Shown: one piece after another, positions 43,826 to 55,111 of the stretch
Position numbering within the stretch: position 1 is the stretch's first letter
Layout: each line of letters opens with the position of its first letter
NCBI GenBank assembly: GCA_036426205.1
Contig: CM071574.1
Span: 13,129,648 to 13,193,647 of the forward strand
Source: Ascaphus truei
Taxonomy: Eukaryota > Chordata > Amphibia > Anura > Ascaphidae
Direction: 5' to 3'
DNA length: 64,000 bases
Position numbers and translations under genes: made by a program
The notes under the pieces: generated by a model
What the model was told of the DNA's origin: nothing
Databases searched by the model: none
What the model saw: the letters and a program-made list of their open reading frames with translations, nothing else

Positions 43826-44205
43826 CCCTAAAAGCGCATCTAAGATCAGATACATTCTGAGGATTCCTAACCCTCCCTAATATCGCGTCTGAGATCAGAT
43901 GCATTGTAAGGAACCCCAACCCTCTCTAATAGAATGTCTGAGATCTGATGCATTGTAAGGAACCCCAACCCTCGCTAATAGCGCGTCTGAGATCAGATGC
44001 ATTGTAAGGAGCCCCAACCCTCTCTAATAGCGCGTCTGAGATCAGATGCATTGTAAGGAACCCCAACCCTCTCTAATAGCGCGTCTGAGATCAGATGTAT
44101 TGTAAATTCTTTCTGTACCTGGTACAATTTTTTTAATTACCTGAAAGTTGTAGGGATCCCTTTAGGGATGCCCGGGGGAACCTCTGTTGAAAAACATTGG
44201 CTTAA
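43826..44205 (-). repeat. Inverted copy of the minisatellite-bearing host repeat
   Basis: From the minus strand it starts TTTTTCAACAGAGGTTCCCC (about 44198), continues to AATTTACAATACATCTGATC and then about five 50-bp units with GGTTCCTTACAATGCATCTG. This is the uninterrupted counterpart of the locus at 31.5-33.8 kb that carries the LTR-2 insertion. Confidence 0.75.
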
Positions 44206-45480
44206 GTAATAATTTTTTATTTAAGGAACTCAAATGCTGCATAGATTAAAAATACTAAAAAATGTGCCACCAGGATGCTGCATTTACTAGTCAGGCTAAT
44301 GGCTCACAAATTCTTGACAGCTTAGGAAAATTAAGTAAATATGTCCCATTATCTCTTCTGTAGATGGTGAATCTTGTATATAATTGAACACTACTCCACC
44401 AGCATCACATTCTCCAGCACACAATTACCACTTTGTATTATTTAGTCTTATTTAATGACTGATAAAAGGCAGATCCGTGTAACAACATACGATGAAGTTG
44501 CAACAAATTAAAATGCCCTCAACTTTATCACTTCTCTTGGTTCTTTTAATAATTAACCTAAGTTTATCAGCTGTGAGCATTTTAGCCTGAAAGCCTAAAT
44601 TCTGAAAGATAGACACAGATCTTACAAAATACACAACATCTTTTGATGAGAGCTAGTTAAACTCTCATACCTAACTGAACATAGAATGCAGAAAACAATG
44701 TTACAGTTGCAGTGATCTGAGCTGGGTTAAGGAATTTCTAAGAATATGCAATATTTAATAGAACCTGGAGGAAAACAAATGGCAATATTTTTCCAAAACT
44801 GAAAACTATATCTCACAATTCTAACACACAATTCTAACACACAAAGTGACCTATCAGGCTGTTTTTGGCTGACTCCAATAGAGAATTTTGTCTGAAAAAG
44901 CTGTATCGTCAGAATAAGCCCCTAGGGCAGTTTTCAGCCAAAAATTCTTATTTGAAGTCAATGGTGAATTTCAGCCCAAAACGGTCCAAGCGGCCACTTC
45001 AGTTGATATAGAATAAGCCCTTAAGGTTTAAGGCAAATGAAGTCTATGGGACATCCCGCTTAAGAAGCAGCCAAGACAAAGAAATCATTGTTGCTGTTAT
45101 ACAGTTATTTACTGAATTGTTTTCATTGAGTAGGTTTTATCACAAGGTTTGTGTTGCTTTTTCCCAAAGCTTTGCGTTACCAAAGTTATGTGCCACACGC
45201 ACATTCCAATGACGAACCTCAGTGTCCTTTCTTCTGCTCTAATTCCCCACATGGAAACCACTTACAGTTCTTTGGGGGGCCTTTTCTCACTTTAACTAGT
45301 GTTTTAAAATATGTGCGTATTGGTGCACACCTGGGTACACATAATAATATATTTTTGTATTATATTGCACTGGCAGTGTGCACATCGCCGCTGTACATAA
45401 AGTTTTGCAGGCACAATGAGTCCCTGTCCTGTAGAGGGTACAATCTATTTTATATATTCCCCTCCCTCATCCCAATGGAG
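44206..45480. other. Gene-free stretch with a possible MITE at 44.87-45.02 kb
   Basis: GTCAGAATAAGCCCCTAGGG (44908) and GATATAGAATAAGCCCTTAA (45006) flag ends of a small element resembling the GGGGCTTATTC group. The rest is AT-rich without coding signal. Confidence 0.35.
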
Positions 45481-45481
45481 A

Positions 45482-45940
45482 CTACTAGTTAGTATAAGGG
45501 GTTAACAGCCTTAATGGGTTAATTATGTGGAATCCCTCAGGTTACTACCCCCCATCATGTGATGCAGGATGACTATGCAGAAAGGGATAGCCCCTCCTTT
45601 GTTTAGGCAATTTAGGCAGTTCTCAGAGTGACAGGATATTGATCCCCGAGGACAGAGTGTATTCCCAGCCTAGGCCCACTTGAGATGAGGCACTATTGAC
45701 AGGACACTATGCAGGAGATTGACAATCAAGAGTTTCTCCCCAGTGTAGGAGGGCGAGCTGCCACGGGGTGTAGCACCGAGTAACCATATTTGCCACGAGT
45801 CGTCTGAAGTAAAGTATGTCTATTATACGGTGAGCATTATCAACGGTTGTGAATAAAGCTCTTTGTACTACAAAAGTTCCTGGCGCCAATCCCTAGTCTA
45901 TCTGCATATCGACGCCCAGCCTGTACGGACCCAGCACCCT
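45482..45940 (+). mobile_element. LTR-like element, family G, second copy
   Basis: Shares TATAAGGGGTTAAC near the start, CCCTCAGGTTACTACCCCCC, and AATAAA (45852-45857) followed by CAAAAGTTCCTGGCGCCAAT with the 14.9-15.7 kb copy. It is uninterrupted and shorter. No internal genes. Confidence 0.5.
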
Positions 45941-45944
45941 GAAA

Positions 45945-46620
45945 AGATATTTATTTATAAAATATTTTACCAGGAAGTAATACATTGAGAGTTACCTCTC
46001 GTTTTCAAGTATCTCCTGGGCACAGAGTAAAACAAAATAATACATGGTTACAAATACCGTTACATAAATTAACAAGGTATACATTATATAAAAGACATTG
46101 CATGCACAGTTAAAGAAAATATAATTATGAGCGTATGAAACAGTTACAGACCAGATTAAAGGTGTGAGACAGCCTTAGATTTGAAGAACTTAAGCTGGTG
46201 GTGGATATGAGAGTCTCTGGTAGTTTGTTCCAGTTTGGGGGCAAGGAGGAGAAGGAGGAACATCGGATATTGTTGAGTCTTGGGACCATGAATAGTTTTG
46301 GAGTCTGATCTAGGTGATAGGTAATGCATGTGGTAGGGGTGAGGAGCTTGTTCAGGTAGCTGGGTAGTTGCCCAGAAAGTATTTGAGGGTGAGACAGGAA
46401 AGGTGAACTTTGCGCCTGACTCTGTGATGACCATCTAGTTCTTTGAGCATTTCGCAGTGATTGTGTGTGTTTGTAGTTGCATGGAGAACAAAACGACAAA
46501 TTGAATTGTAGAGGGGGGAAGTGCAAGGGGGGGGGGAGGAGCGAGCAAAAAGAGTAATAGCAGAGCATAGCTAGCAAGACGCCGACCACGGGAGAAGAGC
46601 AGCGCAGTGAAAGCAACCAC
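45945..46620 (-). pseudogene. LINE 3' end (L2/CR1-like), minus strand
   Basis: On the minus strand, translations give QLPSYLNKLLTP, KLFMVPRLNN, SSFSSLPPNWNKLPETL and SSSNLRLSHTF. These fit the YL..LL.P....VPR....FS..P..WN.LP....SL..FK..L.H.F pattern of the LINE polyprotein C-terminus. A non-coding 3' UTR follows, ending in GTAATACTTC-type sequence and AAATATTTTATAAATAAATA. Single-base indels break the frame. The catalytic RT domain is absent because of 5' truncation. Confidence 0.65.
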
Positions 46621-46708
46621 TAAACCAGACCGTGAGGGGAGGAAAAAAAAAAAAAAGATATATAGAGAGAGTAAAAAAAACACATCATATACACACACCA
46701 CACAACCA

Positions 46709-46762
<54 letters not shown>
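46709..46762. repeat. (CA)n microsatellite
   Basis: About 26 uninterrupted CA units preceded by imperfect ones (46690-46708) and an A homopolymer. Confidence 0.97.
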
Positions 46763-46765
<3 letters not shown>

Positions 46766-47111
46766 TGATATATGAGAAAATTTTCAGTAGCGCCACTCGT
46801 GAAAAATGGTAAATAAAGTGAATTAAACCGTGCAGATATTGTGTATAATATTAATGAAAATCAAATATAATTAACAATCTAACAATATAAAAAAAAACAT
46901 AAATGTGAAAAAGTGTTACAAATGTGTAAAAAATATAGAAACACGTGCCAATGTATAATAATAACATATATCAAACAGGAAAGAAAAGGGGACAAAAATG
47001 GAAGAAAGTCCAACCCTTAGTACAAGTCCAGTAGAAATTCAAATGTAAATGGAAATGCTGCTCAGGGATCCACGGCTGCTCTCAGAAGGATAACCAATTC
47101 CAACAGGAAGA
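46763..47111. other. Gene-free spacer
   Basis: Very AT-rich. No gene. It ends where the Penelope-like inverted repeat begins. Confidence 0.4.
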
Positions 47112-50105
47112 CTATAGAAAGAGAAGAACAGAGAGCGCACGTCCCATAGTGTAATAATCAATAAAAAAGAGGACAAGGGGATTAAGAACACTCACAAAAG
47201 TACAAGACAAAAAGGCAGTTTGTGATATAATCACCACAACAAGGCACACGTCCTGCAACATCAGATGTTAGATAGTCCCGCCGGTTCACCCCCCAGCAGT
47301 TGCGTATGATTGAAAGCATGTCTCTTAGCGTCAGTGCGATTAGGAGTTTCTTTCAGCCTCAGATCAGCTCCATGCGCTCTCCGGCCGTAAAGCGCGCACT
47401 GCGGGTGACTAGTAGTGTGGGTAGCGTGCCCTGACGCGTTTCGCCACGACAGTGACTTTCTCAAGGGAATATCAACTGGGGGAGGGCTCGGTATTATGGG
47501 CTCATCTATTCAAAGAGCAGTGGCGCCGGAGCAACCAGAGGCCAATCGTCAGTGCCCAACCATGAAACCACGGCACTGGCGATGGGCCAATGAAAACAAC
47601 CGTATCAAACCCAACAACACAAATACTGGTGGATAATGGTATGCATAGACAAAGCAAACTACAGATATAAATAAATAAAGTGTATAATACCACAAATAGA
47701 ACACACATATTAATGAAGGTGGATATAAATATTGGTAACTACATACATTCACAAAAGAAATGTTAAAGTAAAAAAACATAGAAAATCAATAATTGGAACT
47801 CACAGCATTAAAACTCATAATACTGTACATGTATATGTGCTAATATCAGCAATGGACACCTGTTGAACATGTCATATATGATTAGAGCACAAACAAAGAA
47901 AGACCCTCATTTAATAATAGTTCATTATACATTAACCAATATAATACAGTATTAAATAACATCTACATGTATATAATAATATACATGTCCCAAGTCTTCT
48001 TATTACAAAAAAATAAAAACAAGACAATCACAGACAAACTCCATAAATAAATGATCGATACATAAGGAATATTATGTATATAAAACGGTTGTAGACCAAG
48101 TAAAAAATTAATCAAATTCTAGATCTAAGGACCAAATGAATTCTAATAAAATCTAACCTCACTGGACTAAGGAAGAAATGGATGAAATGAAGAAATGAAG
48201 AAATGATATAAGATATGAGTGAATAAGATGGTGAAATAGAATGAATGGATAGGAAAGGGGAAAAGGGAGGGGGAAAGATTGTAGGGAAGGGAGGGAATAG
48301 GGAAAGGGGAGGGGGGAAAAGGGGGGGGGGAATGACTGTAACAGAGGAGAGGGATGGCAGAGTCAATGGACCAGGACTGGGGATTACACCAAAGTACTAG
48401 TGTCTAAACAATCATTGAGTCCACCAGGGGTTAGAGTTCCCAACTGGTGGATCCAATATGTCTCCCTTCGACACAACATTTTGTACCGATCCCCCCTCTA
48501 GCAGAGGCAGGAATGTGTTCAATACCCATAATCATAAGGAATCTGGACTCTTATTGTGAAAACATTTGAAATGTCTAGAAAGATTATGGGTATTTAGACC
48601 ATGCAGCACATTCCTCTATGCTCGAGGAAGCATGGTGGTACTGGGGGATCGTTGGTGCGACCACATATTGCTGGCCGCAACCACATTGTATAATAAGGTA
48701 GAAATAAGTGCTAAGGAAATAATACTGCCCCTCACCTCATGTTTCCCACTTTTTCGAAGGAGACAAACTCCGCTGTAACAGTTAATGTTGGATGTGATTG
48801 CAGCGGCCTCGGCCACATCTGTGGTTACCAGAGTGGCCCACGCGTGGCCTTAGCAGCCCCATCAATCGTGGATAATTACTCGGAGTTAAGATAGTATTGA
48901 TATTTCTAGCCTTCCTAATATTATCGGTGGTCTCTCAGGAAGAAATATACCCAAATGGGATCACACTTCAAGATGCTCCAGTGGTATTTAATTACCCCTG
49001 ATGGTTCAAAGACTGATTAAAAGTGGTGAAAATCTAGGATTTCCTCGTATACCCGATATTATTCCCAGGTTTACCATAACCTACATGTGGCTTAATGGAG
49101 TCTAGATTTCTTGAGTATGGTGGATCTGTCAGAGGCTGTGCCCTCCTGAATGAGTCGTGACAAGGACGGGGTCATAACCTTCATTGCAAATTGTTGCTTA
49201 GGTTAATCGATTGATTCAAACAAAACGCTCTCTTCTTTGGTGCAGTTCCTTTTTAAACGATAGAACTGTCCCAAAGCTATGTTCCTGAGCCACTGTGCAT
49301 GGTGATTACTGGATGAATGGACATAATTATTAACAGAAACAGGCTTGAAGTGAGTAGTAGTAGTGATAAATGTCCCTTCTGTATCCGAGGTCAAAATAAG
49401 ATCCAGGAACACTACAGGAATAGAACTAATTTCAAATGTGAATTTCAAGCCTAACAATTTTTGATCAAAAGAACTCAGGACATCAGACAAAACTGTGACA
49501 TCACCCTCCCAAATCATATATAATCATCGATTAAACGGCCATAGTAAACAAGGCCGCCCCCAGTTCGGCATTTGCTAATGGATGTTTTTCCAATAACCCA
49601 TAAGAGATTGGAATAACGGGGGCAAACCTCGTACCCATGGCCGTTCCACAATTTGCAAATAAATAAAATAAATCTCAAAAGAAAATAATTGTGCGTCAAA
49701 ATAAAAGTGTGATACTATCCAATAAAGATCTCTTGTGAATGTGGATAGAGGGATCCGTGTTGAGCCAAAGTCATTGCCTGATCCCGGAATGATCAATGCA
49801 CGTGTAAAGCGAAAGACACGTCACATGTAGCCCGAGGTAATTGGGCTTCCATTGATCTCAGAGATGGAGTCGATGACATGTAGCATGTCCCTAATACCTG
49901 AGCTTAGCTACAAAGGGTTGGAGATAGTAATCAACATATTGGGACAGGCCAGACGTCATCGACTCCACCCCCGAAACAATGGGTCTTCCAGGGAGGTCAG
50001 TAAGAGACTTATGGACCTTGGGTAAATGATAGAAAATGGGGATACGTGGGTGTTCAGAATATAAAAATTTAAATTCCAATTTGGTAAGTACACCATTATC
50101 CAAGG
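47112..50105 (-). pseudogene. Penelope-like retroelement (RT plus GIY-YIG endonuclease), decayed
   Basis: Reading the minus strand from 50105 downward gives, in order, DNGVLTKLEFKFLYSEHPR, FYHLPKVHKS, PGRPIVSG and LSQYVDYYLQP (RT entry region). Next comes an NCGTAMGTRFAP-like block (about 49650), YYGRLIDDY (the R-IDD catalytic motif, about 49530) and FLDLILTSDTEGT..TTTTHFKPVSVNNYVH. FYRLKRNCTKEE then completes the RT. The end is RRETYWIHQLGTLTPGGL (about 48480-48420), the C-terminus of a Penelope endonuclease. A 1.3-kb 3' UTR runs to 47112. Many stops and frameshifts are present and the element is inactive. Confidence 0.85.
47425..47466 (-). ncRNA. Hammerhead-like motif, left Penelope copy
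   Basis: The minus strand has CCCTTGAGAAAGTCAC..GTGGCGAAACGCGTCAGGG: a stem, GAAAC and the GCGTC of a minimal stem III, closed by CCCT/AGGG. The CTGANGA box is altered to TTGAGA, so catalysis is unlikely. The motif place and shape match ribozymes reported in Penelope-like elements. Confidence 0.4.
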
Positions 50106-51592
50106 CTGCCTCCTATTCTTCCCTGTTATCTGATCCCACTACACCATTTCTTTTTGAGTTAAAATCACATTTATCACAAGCCTTGGATAATGGTGTACTT
50201 ACCAAATTGGAATTTAAATTTTTATATTCTGAACACCCACGTGGGGATCGGTACAAAATGTTGTGTCGAAGGGAGACATATTGGATCCACCAGTTGGGAA
50301 CTTTAACCCCTGGTGGACTCAGATGTTTAGACACTAGTACTTTGTGTAATCCCTAGTACCGGTCCATGACTCTGCATTCTCTCCTCTGTTACAGTCATTC
50401 CCCCCCCTTTTCCTCCTCCCCCCCTCCCCTTTCCCTACCTCCCTTCCCTACAATTTCCCCCCCTTTCCTTTCCTATCCTTCCTTCTATTCACCATCTTTT
50501 CACTCATATCTATACTTTCTTCATTTTTCCCATTTCTTCCTTAGTCCAGTGAGGTTAGATTTTATTAGAATTCATTTGGTCTTAGATCTAGAATTTGATT
50601 AATTTTACTTGGTCTACACCCGTTTTATTACATAATAATCCTTTATGTATAATTCATTTATATTATGAGTTATTCTGTGATTGTCTTGTTTTTATTTTAT
50701 TGTAATAATGAGAGACTTGGGACATGTAATTATTATATAACATGTAGATGTTATTTAATACTGTATTTTATTGGTAATGTATAATGAACTATTATTAAAT
50801 GAGGGTCTTTCTTTGTTTGTGCTCTAATAATTATGTGACATGTTCAACAGGTGTCCATCTGCTGATATTAGCACAATACATGTATTATGAAGTTTTAATG
50901 CTTTGAGTTCCAATTATTGATTTTATATGTTTTATACTTACACATTTCTTTTGTGAATGTATGTGTGTACCAATTATTTTATCCACCTTCATTGATAGTG
51001 GTTCTATTTAGTGGTATTATACACTTATTATTATATCTGTAGTTTGCTTTGTCTATCATACCATATCCACCAGTATTTGTGTTGTTAGGTTTGACACGGT
51101 TGTTTCATTGGCCCATCGACAGTGCCGTGGTTTCATGTTTGGGCACTGACGAGGCCTGTTTGCTCCGGCGCCACTCCTCTTTGAATAGATGAGCCCATAA
51201 ATACCGAGCCCTCCCCCCAGTTGATATTCCCTTTGAGAAAGTCACTGTGTGACGAAACGCATCAGGGCACGCTACCACGACACTACGTCATCATGCAGTG
51301 GCGCTTTACGGCCGGGAAAGCGCATGGAGCTGATCTGAGGCTGAAAGAAACTCCCAATCGCACTGACGCTAGAGACATTGCTTTCAATCATCCGACAACT
51401 GCTGGAGGTGAACCGGAGGGACTATCTAACATCTGATGTGTTCAGGACAGTGTGGCCTTGTTGGTGGTGATTATATCACAAACTGCTTTTTATCTTGTAC
51501 TTTGTGAGTGTTCTTAATCCCTTGTCTCCTTTTTATTGATTAAATGTACTGTTTACACTATGGGACGTGCGCTCTCTGTTCTTCTTTCTATG
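50106..51592 (+). pseudogene. Second Penelope-like copy, head-to-head, internally deleted
   Basis: The plus strand reads LSQALDNGVLTKLEFKF, LYSEHPR and then directly GDRYKMLCRRETYWIHQLG. The RT start is fused to the endonuclease C-terminus, and the whole RT core is missing. The joint (CCCACGTGGGGATCGG, near 50240) combines the CACCCACG of one breakpoint with the GGGGATCGG of the other. The 3' UTR (50345-51592) is the inverted counterpart of 47112-48415. It ends at the same terminal string, TTCTTCTTTCTAT. Confidence 0.8.
51226..51268 (+). ncRNA. Hammerhead-like motif, right Penelope copy
   Basis: CCCTTTGAGAAAGTCAC, TGT, GTGACGAAACGCATCAGGG: a perfect GTCAC/GTGAC stem and GAAAC. The first core box is degenerate, and it mirrors the left copy. 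Confidence 0.4.
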
Positions 51593-51873
51593 TATATATA
51601 TGTGTAACGGGTTATTCCCCCACCCAATCGCATATAGAGTCTATGGGAGGGGGAACCTATATGTTACCAGGTGGTGTGGTGCTATAAGTGCAGGTTCACA
51701 GGAGGCCTGAGACTCCGTTGGCTGGGAACCTGGGGTTGTTCTCTGGAACGTTTATTCAATCAGCGCCTCCACCTATGTGAGATTCTAGGAGTGTAGAATG
51801 GTCCTCCCATAGGAACATCCATAAAGTTACCAGCCCACACAAAGGTTATGGCTAAAAGGGTTTTACTATGGGA

Positions 51874-52661
51874 TGTTACGCCGGTGTTGCGCCCGCAGAC
51901 CAGACCCGTCCCGGCTGTGGGTGGGAAGTGGTAATACATGCACCCGCAGCAAAGGGAGCGTGTCCAGAGTGTGTATAAAGCGTGCCAGGCCAGGTGTAGT
52001 AAGGTGACAATACTTGCCGGTAACGGTTGTAGAGATAGAGTGAAGAATGCCTTGCCGAAGTCAGGGAGTGGAGAGTGGGAAGGTCGTAGTCCAGCCGTGT
52101 TCAGGGTTTCCAGAGTGAGCGTTGTCCAAGAGGGCCGAGATCGAGAGCCAGAGGGGTAGTCGTACAAGCCGCGTCAGAACCTGTGAAAACACAGAGAATC
52201 CAGAAGTACTTCCCTACAGAGACTAGTCGAGCAAAGACTGAGAGCAGAGAGGAGCTAGATAAAGCAGGAAGGTCCAATTAGAACGGGGCGGGACAGGAAA
52301 GCTACAGGAGACACTGCAGATTGGTGCAGGCAAAACAGGCCAGGTGAGTCTTGTTATAACCTGGTTTGCTCGTGCAGTGTGCGGGGGCGGAGCCTGAGGT
52401 CCGGGGGACGGGAATAAGAGTGCAGACTGAGCATGCTCCGTATCGTGTACGCGCGTGAACCGAGCCAGTATGGTGCAGGAGGTGTGCGTGCAGATAGGCG
52501 TGGGCGCGCCCGGCGCTGAGAAGAGGAATCGCCGAGGGGAGTGATCCCGCGACGGCGAGGAGCCGTGGAGGCCGGTAAGGCGGATTGTTTTGTGGTGTCC
52601 AGGGCTCCCTGCGGGAGGGAGTGCTCTGTGTGGGGAACGAGGAGAACGCCGATTCCTGACA
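51874..52661. mobile_element. Solo LTR-2 nested in LTR-1
   Basis: TGTTACGCCGG..GCCGATTCCTGACA, TG...CA ends, with flanks TGGGA and AGGGA (4 of 5 matching). It shares GTCCAGAGTGTGT, CCAGGCC and ACAATACTTGCCGG with the LTR-2 copies at 31.5 and 32.6 kb. GC-rich from 52380 on. The long minus-strand frame here is not a recognisable protein. Confidence 0.7.
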
Positions 52662-53194
52662 AGGGATCAGTAACATAACACACAGTATCATAATATAGAG
52701 TATTAACCGCTCTATGCATAACAAACATACATTGGGGCAAGGGCACCAATATCCCCTTGTACAGGCCCTTGGCCTCTCCGCCCAATAGTAATCCAACCAT
52801 ACAGTGCCCACAATAATTGGGTGCTCAGCACCAGCGTCCCAGTGTCCTGGACCCCCACCCAGAGTGGTGGCAGCGCTGCTCACGTGTGTATGGTTGGTGC
52901 ACTTATAGATACCTGCCCGGGCACACGTCCGTGCCCTGGTGTAAAACTCTTCAAAAAGGGTCTGACGCAGGAACAGGAATCCGCCCTCCGATGAGGTGTC
53001 TCCCTCGTGGAGCGTCTCACAAACAGAATGTCTCTTGCAATAGAGCCTGAGCCCAGACGCAAGCTGCGATCACCGCATGCAACTGGCACCGGTGATATCG
53101 CATAACACTGTACTGTAGAAAGCAACCCGTCCTCACACTGAAAGGGGCCTTTCCTGAAACTGCCAAACTAAACTGCTGTGCTGCACTGCAAAGC

Positions 53195-53445
53195 AACACT
53201 GTCTCTTCTTGTCAGAGCACACAGCAACTGCAGCTGTGTCACTGACACTTCTGTCAGAGCGCACAGCACTGCACCTGTATCACTGACTCTTCTTGTCAGA
53301 GCACAGAGCACTGCAGCTGTGTCACTGACACTTCTTGTCAGAGTACAGCACTGCAGCTGTATCACTGACTCTTCTTGTAGAGCACACAGCACTGCAGCTG
53401 TATCACTGACTCTTCTTGTCAGAGCACACAGCACTGCAGCTGTGT
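53195..53445. repeat. About 48-bp minisatellite
   Basis: Five units of CAGAGCACACAGCACTGCAG then CTGTGTCACTGACACTTCTT with small indels. Open frames on both strands are by-products. Confidence 0.9.
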
Positions 53446-53729
53446 CCCTGCCTACAACAGATATAATGGGGCATGGTCCCTACCTTAGGGCCTTCCCTAT
53501 GAACTTACCCACTAAACCCAGTGGGGAGTGGGGCCTAGGGGCCTGGGGTTTCTGGCTGTAGTACAGCAAAGTACTGCTCTCTTACACTATACCTTCTCCA
53601 ATCTCTTCCTGGATCCAACTGACTAGCGTGGTCTCTGTGCAACATTGTATCCTTCTCCAACAGGAGAAGCTTGCAACTCTATTTGCTGTCTGGCTGCACG
53701 TGATGTGGGTGAAAGGGCAGCCCCCAGAG

Positions 53730-54005
53730 GCTGCAGGGAGTTGTAGTCCGTTATGGCCCTCTTTAACATTGGGGCTTCGATGCGCTATGTCTGCCGTGCC
53801 TGCGCAACCCTGTAATGGCCGCCGCCTAATTCCACTGACACTCCACTGCTCAAGCTCTGCATGTAATGGCCGCCGCTTAGGCATTTGCGCATGCGCGACG
53901 CTCTGTACACGCGCGACTCTGTACGCCAACCCTAACATGGCCGCCGCATCGCTTCTGCGCATGCGCAAGCCTCCGCGCACGTGCGAACACAAAGATGGCA
54001 GCACC
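53730..54005. promoter_or_regulatory. CpG-rich, promoter-like patch inside LTR-1
   Basis: Within 280 bp there are two exact GCGCATGCGC palindromes (53887-53896 and 53957-53966; NRF1 consensus). Three ATGGCCGCC YY1-like sites lie near 53815, 53866 and 53937, plus AAGATGGCAGC at 53993. A ZNF143-like ACTACAACTCCC site (minus, about 53736-53747) is upstream. CpG density is far above the surroundings. The cluster resembles a housekeeping-type promoter carried by a retroelement. No transcript is shown. Confidence 0.5.
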
Positions 54006-54100
54006 CTGTCACTGAGGTCGCCGGGAGCCCCCGCAGCAGCACACATGCAAGTGGGAAAGAAACCGGGAGACAAGGGGACAGGAGGGACCCTGGCTACATA

Positions 54101-55107
54101 TGTAACACCCTTTTCCTATCCTAAGGGAAATAGCGGTAATTACGGTACTGGTGCTACCTGTTAGACTTACAGAAAGCCTGCGCCTCTGCTCCTGGGGAGC
54201 CTGGGGTGACAGGGTGATCTCTGTCTCACTGGTGCAGCGCCTCCATCTATGAGGATCCTGTGTAGCAGGATGACTCCTCATAGGAACACGTATACATTTA
54301 TGGTATACCCCAATAACACAATCATAACAGGGTTACAATAAATCTTTTAATATGGTCCCACAGAAGGCCCAGGTATTACCACATAGACCAATAATAACAA
54401 TAATACAGGGATAACAATAAGAACAATCCTGGGGTAGTGAGTCCAATAATACTGAGGGTTCTTGGGCACCTACAACCCAGTGTCTGACAAACAACCCTTG
54501 CCCAATGTATGTCTGAGTGCAGCGCTACCCTCCCCCTTGCGGTGGTGAACGTGCACCTTCCTGGTTAAGGCCTTAACCAGGGAACACTTCCAGATGGAGG
54601 ATGATCAGCGGCAGGGACCTACGCTGCGGGGTCTCCAACAGCCCCTCACGCCTCAAGTCCGGCTGCTGCATCGTGACACTTCCCGCCGGAGGACCTCCTC
54701 TCCTGGCTCTAGTCTGCTCTGCTGCTACCACTCATTAACAGAAGATCCCTAGCTGTGTAGCAAGCCCTACACACTCCGCGTAGGTGAAGGGACTGCCTGG
54801 GGCCAAGGGATAGTATTCTGGCCAAGTCCAGGAGCTTGACTAGCTCCCCGGACACTACCTTCCTCTCTGCAGGCTCCGGATCAACTGAGTATGCCGTCCG
54901 CAGTCCGCGGAGGAACTCCTGCTTTGCCAGGACCTCCTCTTCCAGCGGCGCCAACCTCAAAATGGCCGCCACACCACACACAGTTCTGGTCTATGGGGCT
55001 GAGCCAACCACAACATGGCCAACGCAACTCCACTGCTCCTCTTGAGCTACAGAGCTAATCCCCCCCCCCCAGGAGGTAAGAAGGGGGACAGTGTACACAG
55101 AGCTGTA
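54101..55107. mobile_element. LTR-1 family element, third copy
   Basis: Begins TGTAACACCCTTTTCC and contains GTGCAGCGCCTCCATCTATG and CTCCTCATAGGAAC like the other LTR-1 copies. It ends about CAGAGCTGTA before CATA. Its first two bases overlap the TATG duplication of the upstream copy, so the upstream copy seems to have inserted exactly at this element's 5' tip. CAAAATGGCCGCCAC (54957) is another YY1-like site. Confidence 0.5.
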
Positions 55108-55111
55108 CATA

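Larger units (their letters stand above)
47112..51592. repeat. Large inverted repeat formed by the Penelope pair
   Basis: Arms of about 1.3-1.4 kb (47112-48480 and 50245-51592) are inverted copies, including the polypurine/polypyrimidine tracts near 48250-48340 and 50400-50480. A second short palindrome, about 70 bp per arm, surrounds the junction near 50105 (50040-50110 against 50180-50245). Confidence 0.85.
51603..54098. mobile_element. LTR-1 family element with nested LTR-2
   Basis: Begins TGTAACGGGTTATTCCCC and ends GGACCCTGGCTACA, flanked by TATG (51599-51602 and 54099-54102). It has CAGCGCCTCCACCTATGTG in common with the copies at 19.6 and 54.1 kb. Its own length, excluding the nested LTR, is about 1.7 kb, longer than the 19.6 kb copy because of a minisatellite and a CpG-rich patch. 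No retroviral proteins; the 178-codon plus frame at 53628-54164 is explained by GC-rich, stop-poor sequence. Confidence 0.55.

Noticed and set aside
52302..52883. 193-codon minus-strand frame
   Set aside because: It spans the boundary of the nested LTR-2 and its host LTR-1 and has no recognisable domain; GC-rich sequence explains the length.
53628..54164. 178-codon plus-strand frame
   Set aside because: Coincides with the CpG-rich LTR patch and crosses the junction between two LTR-1 copies, so it cannot be an ancestral gene.
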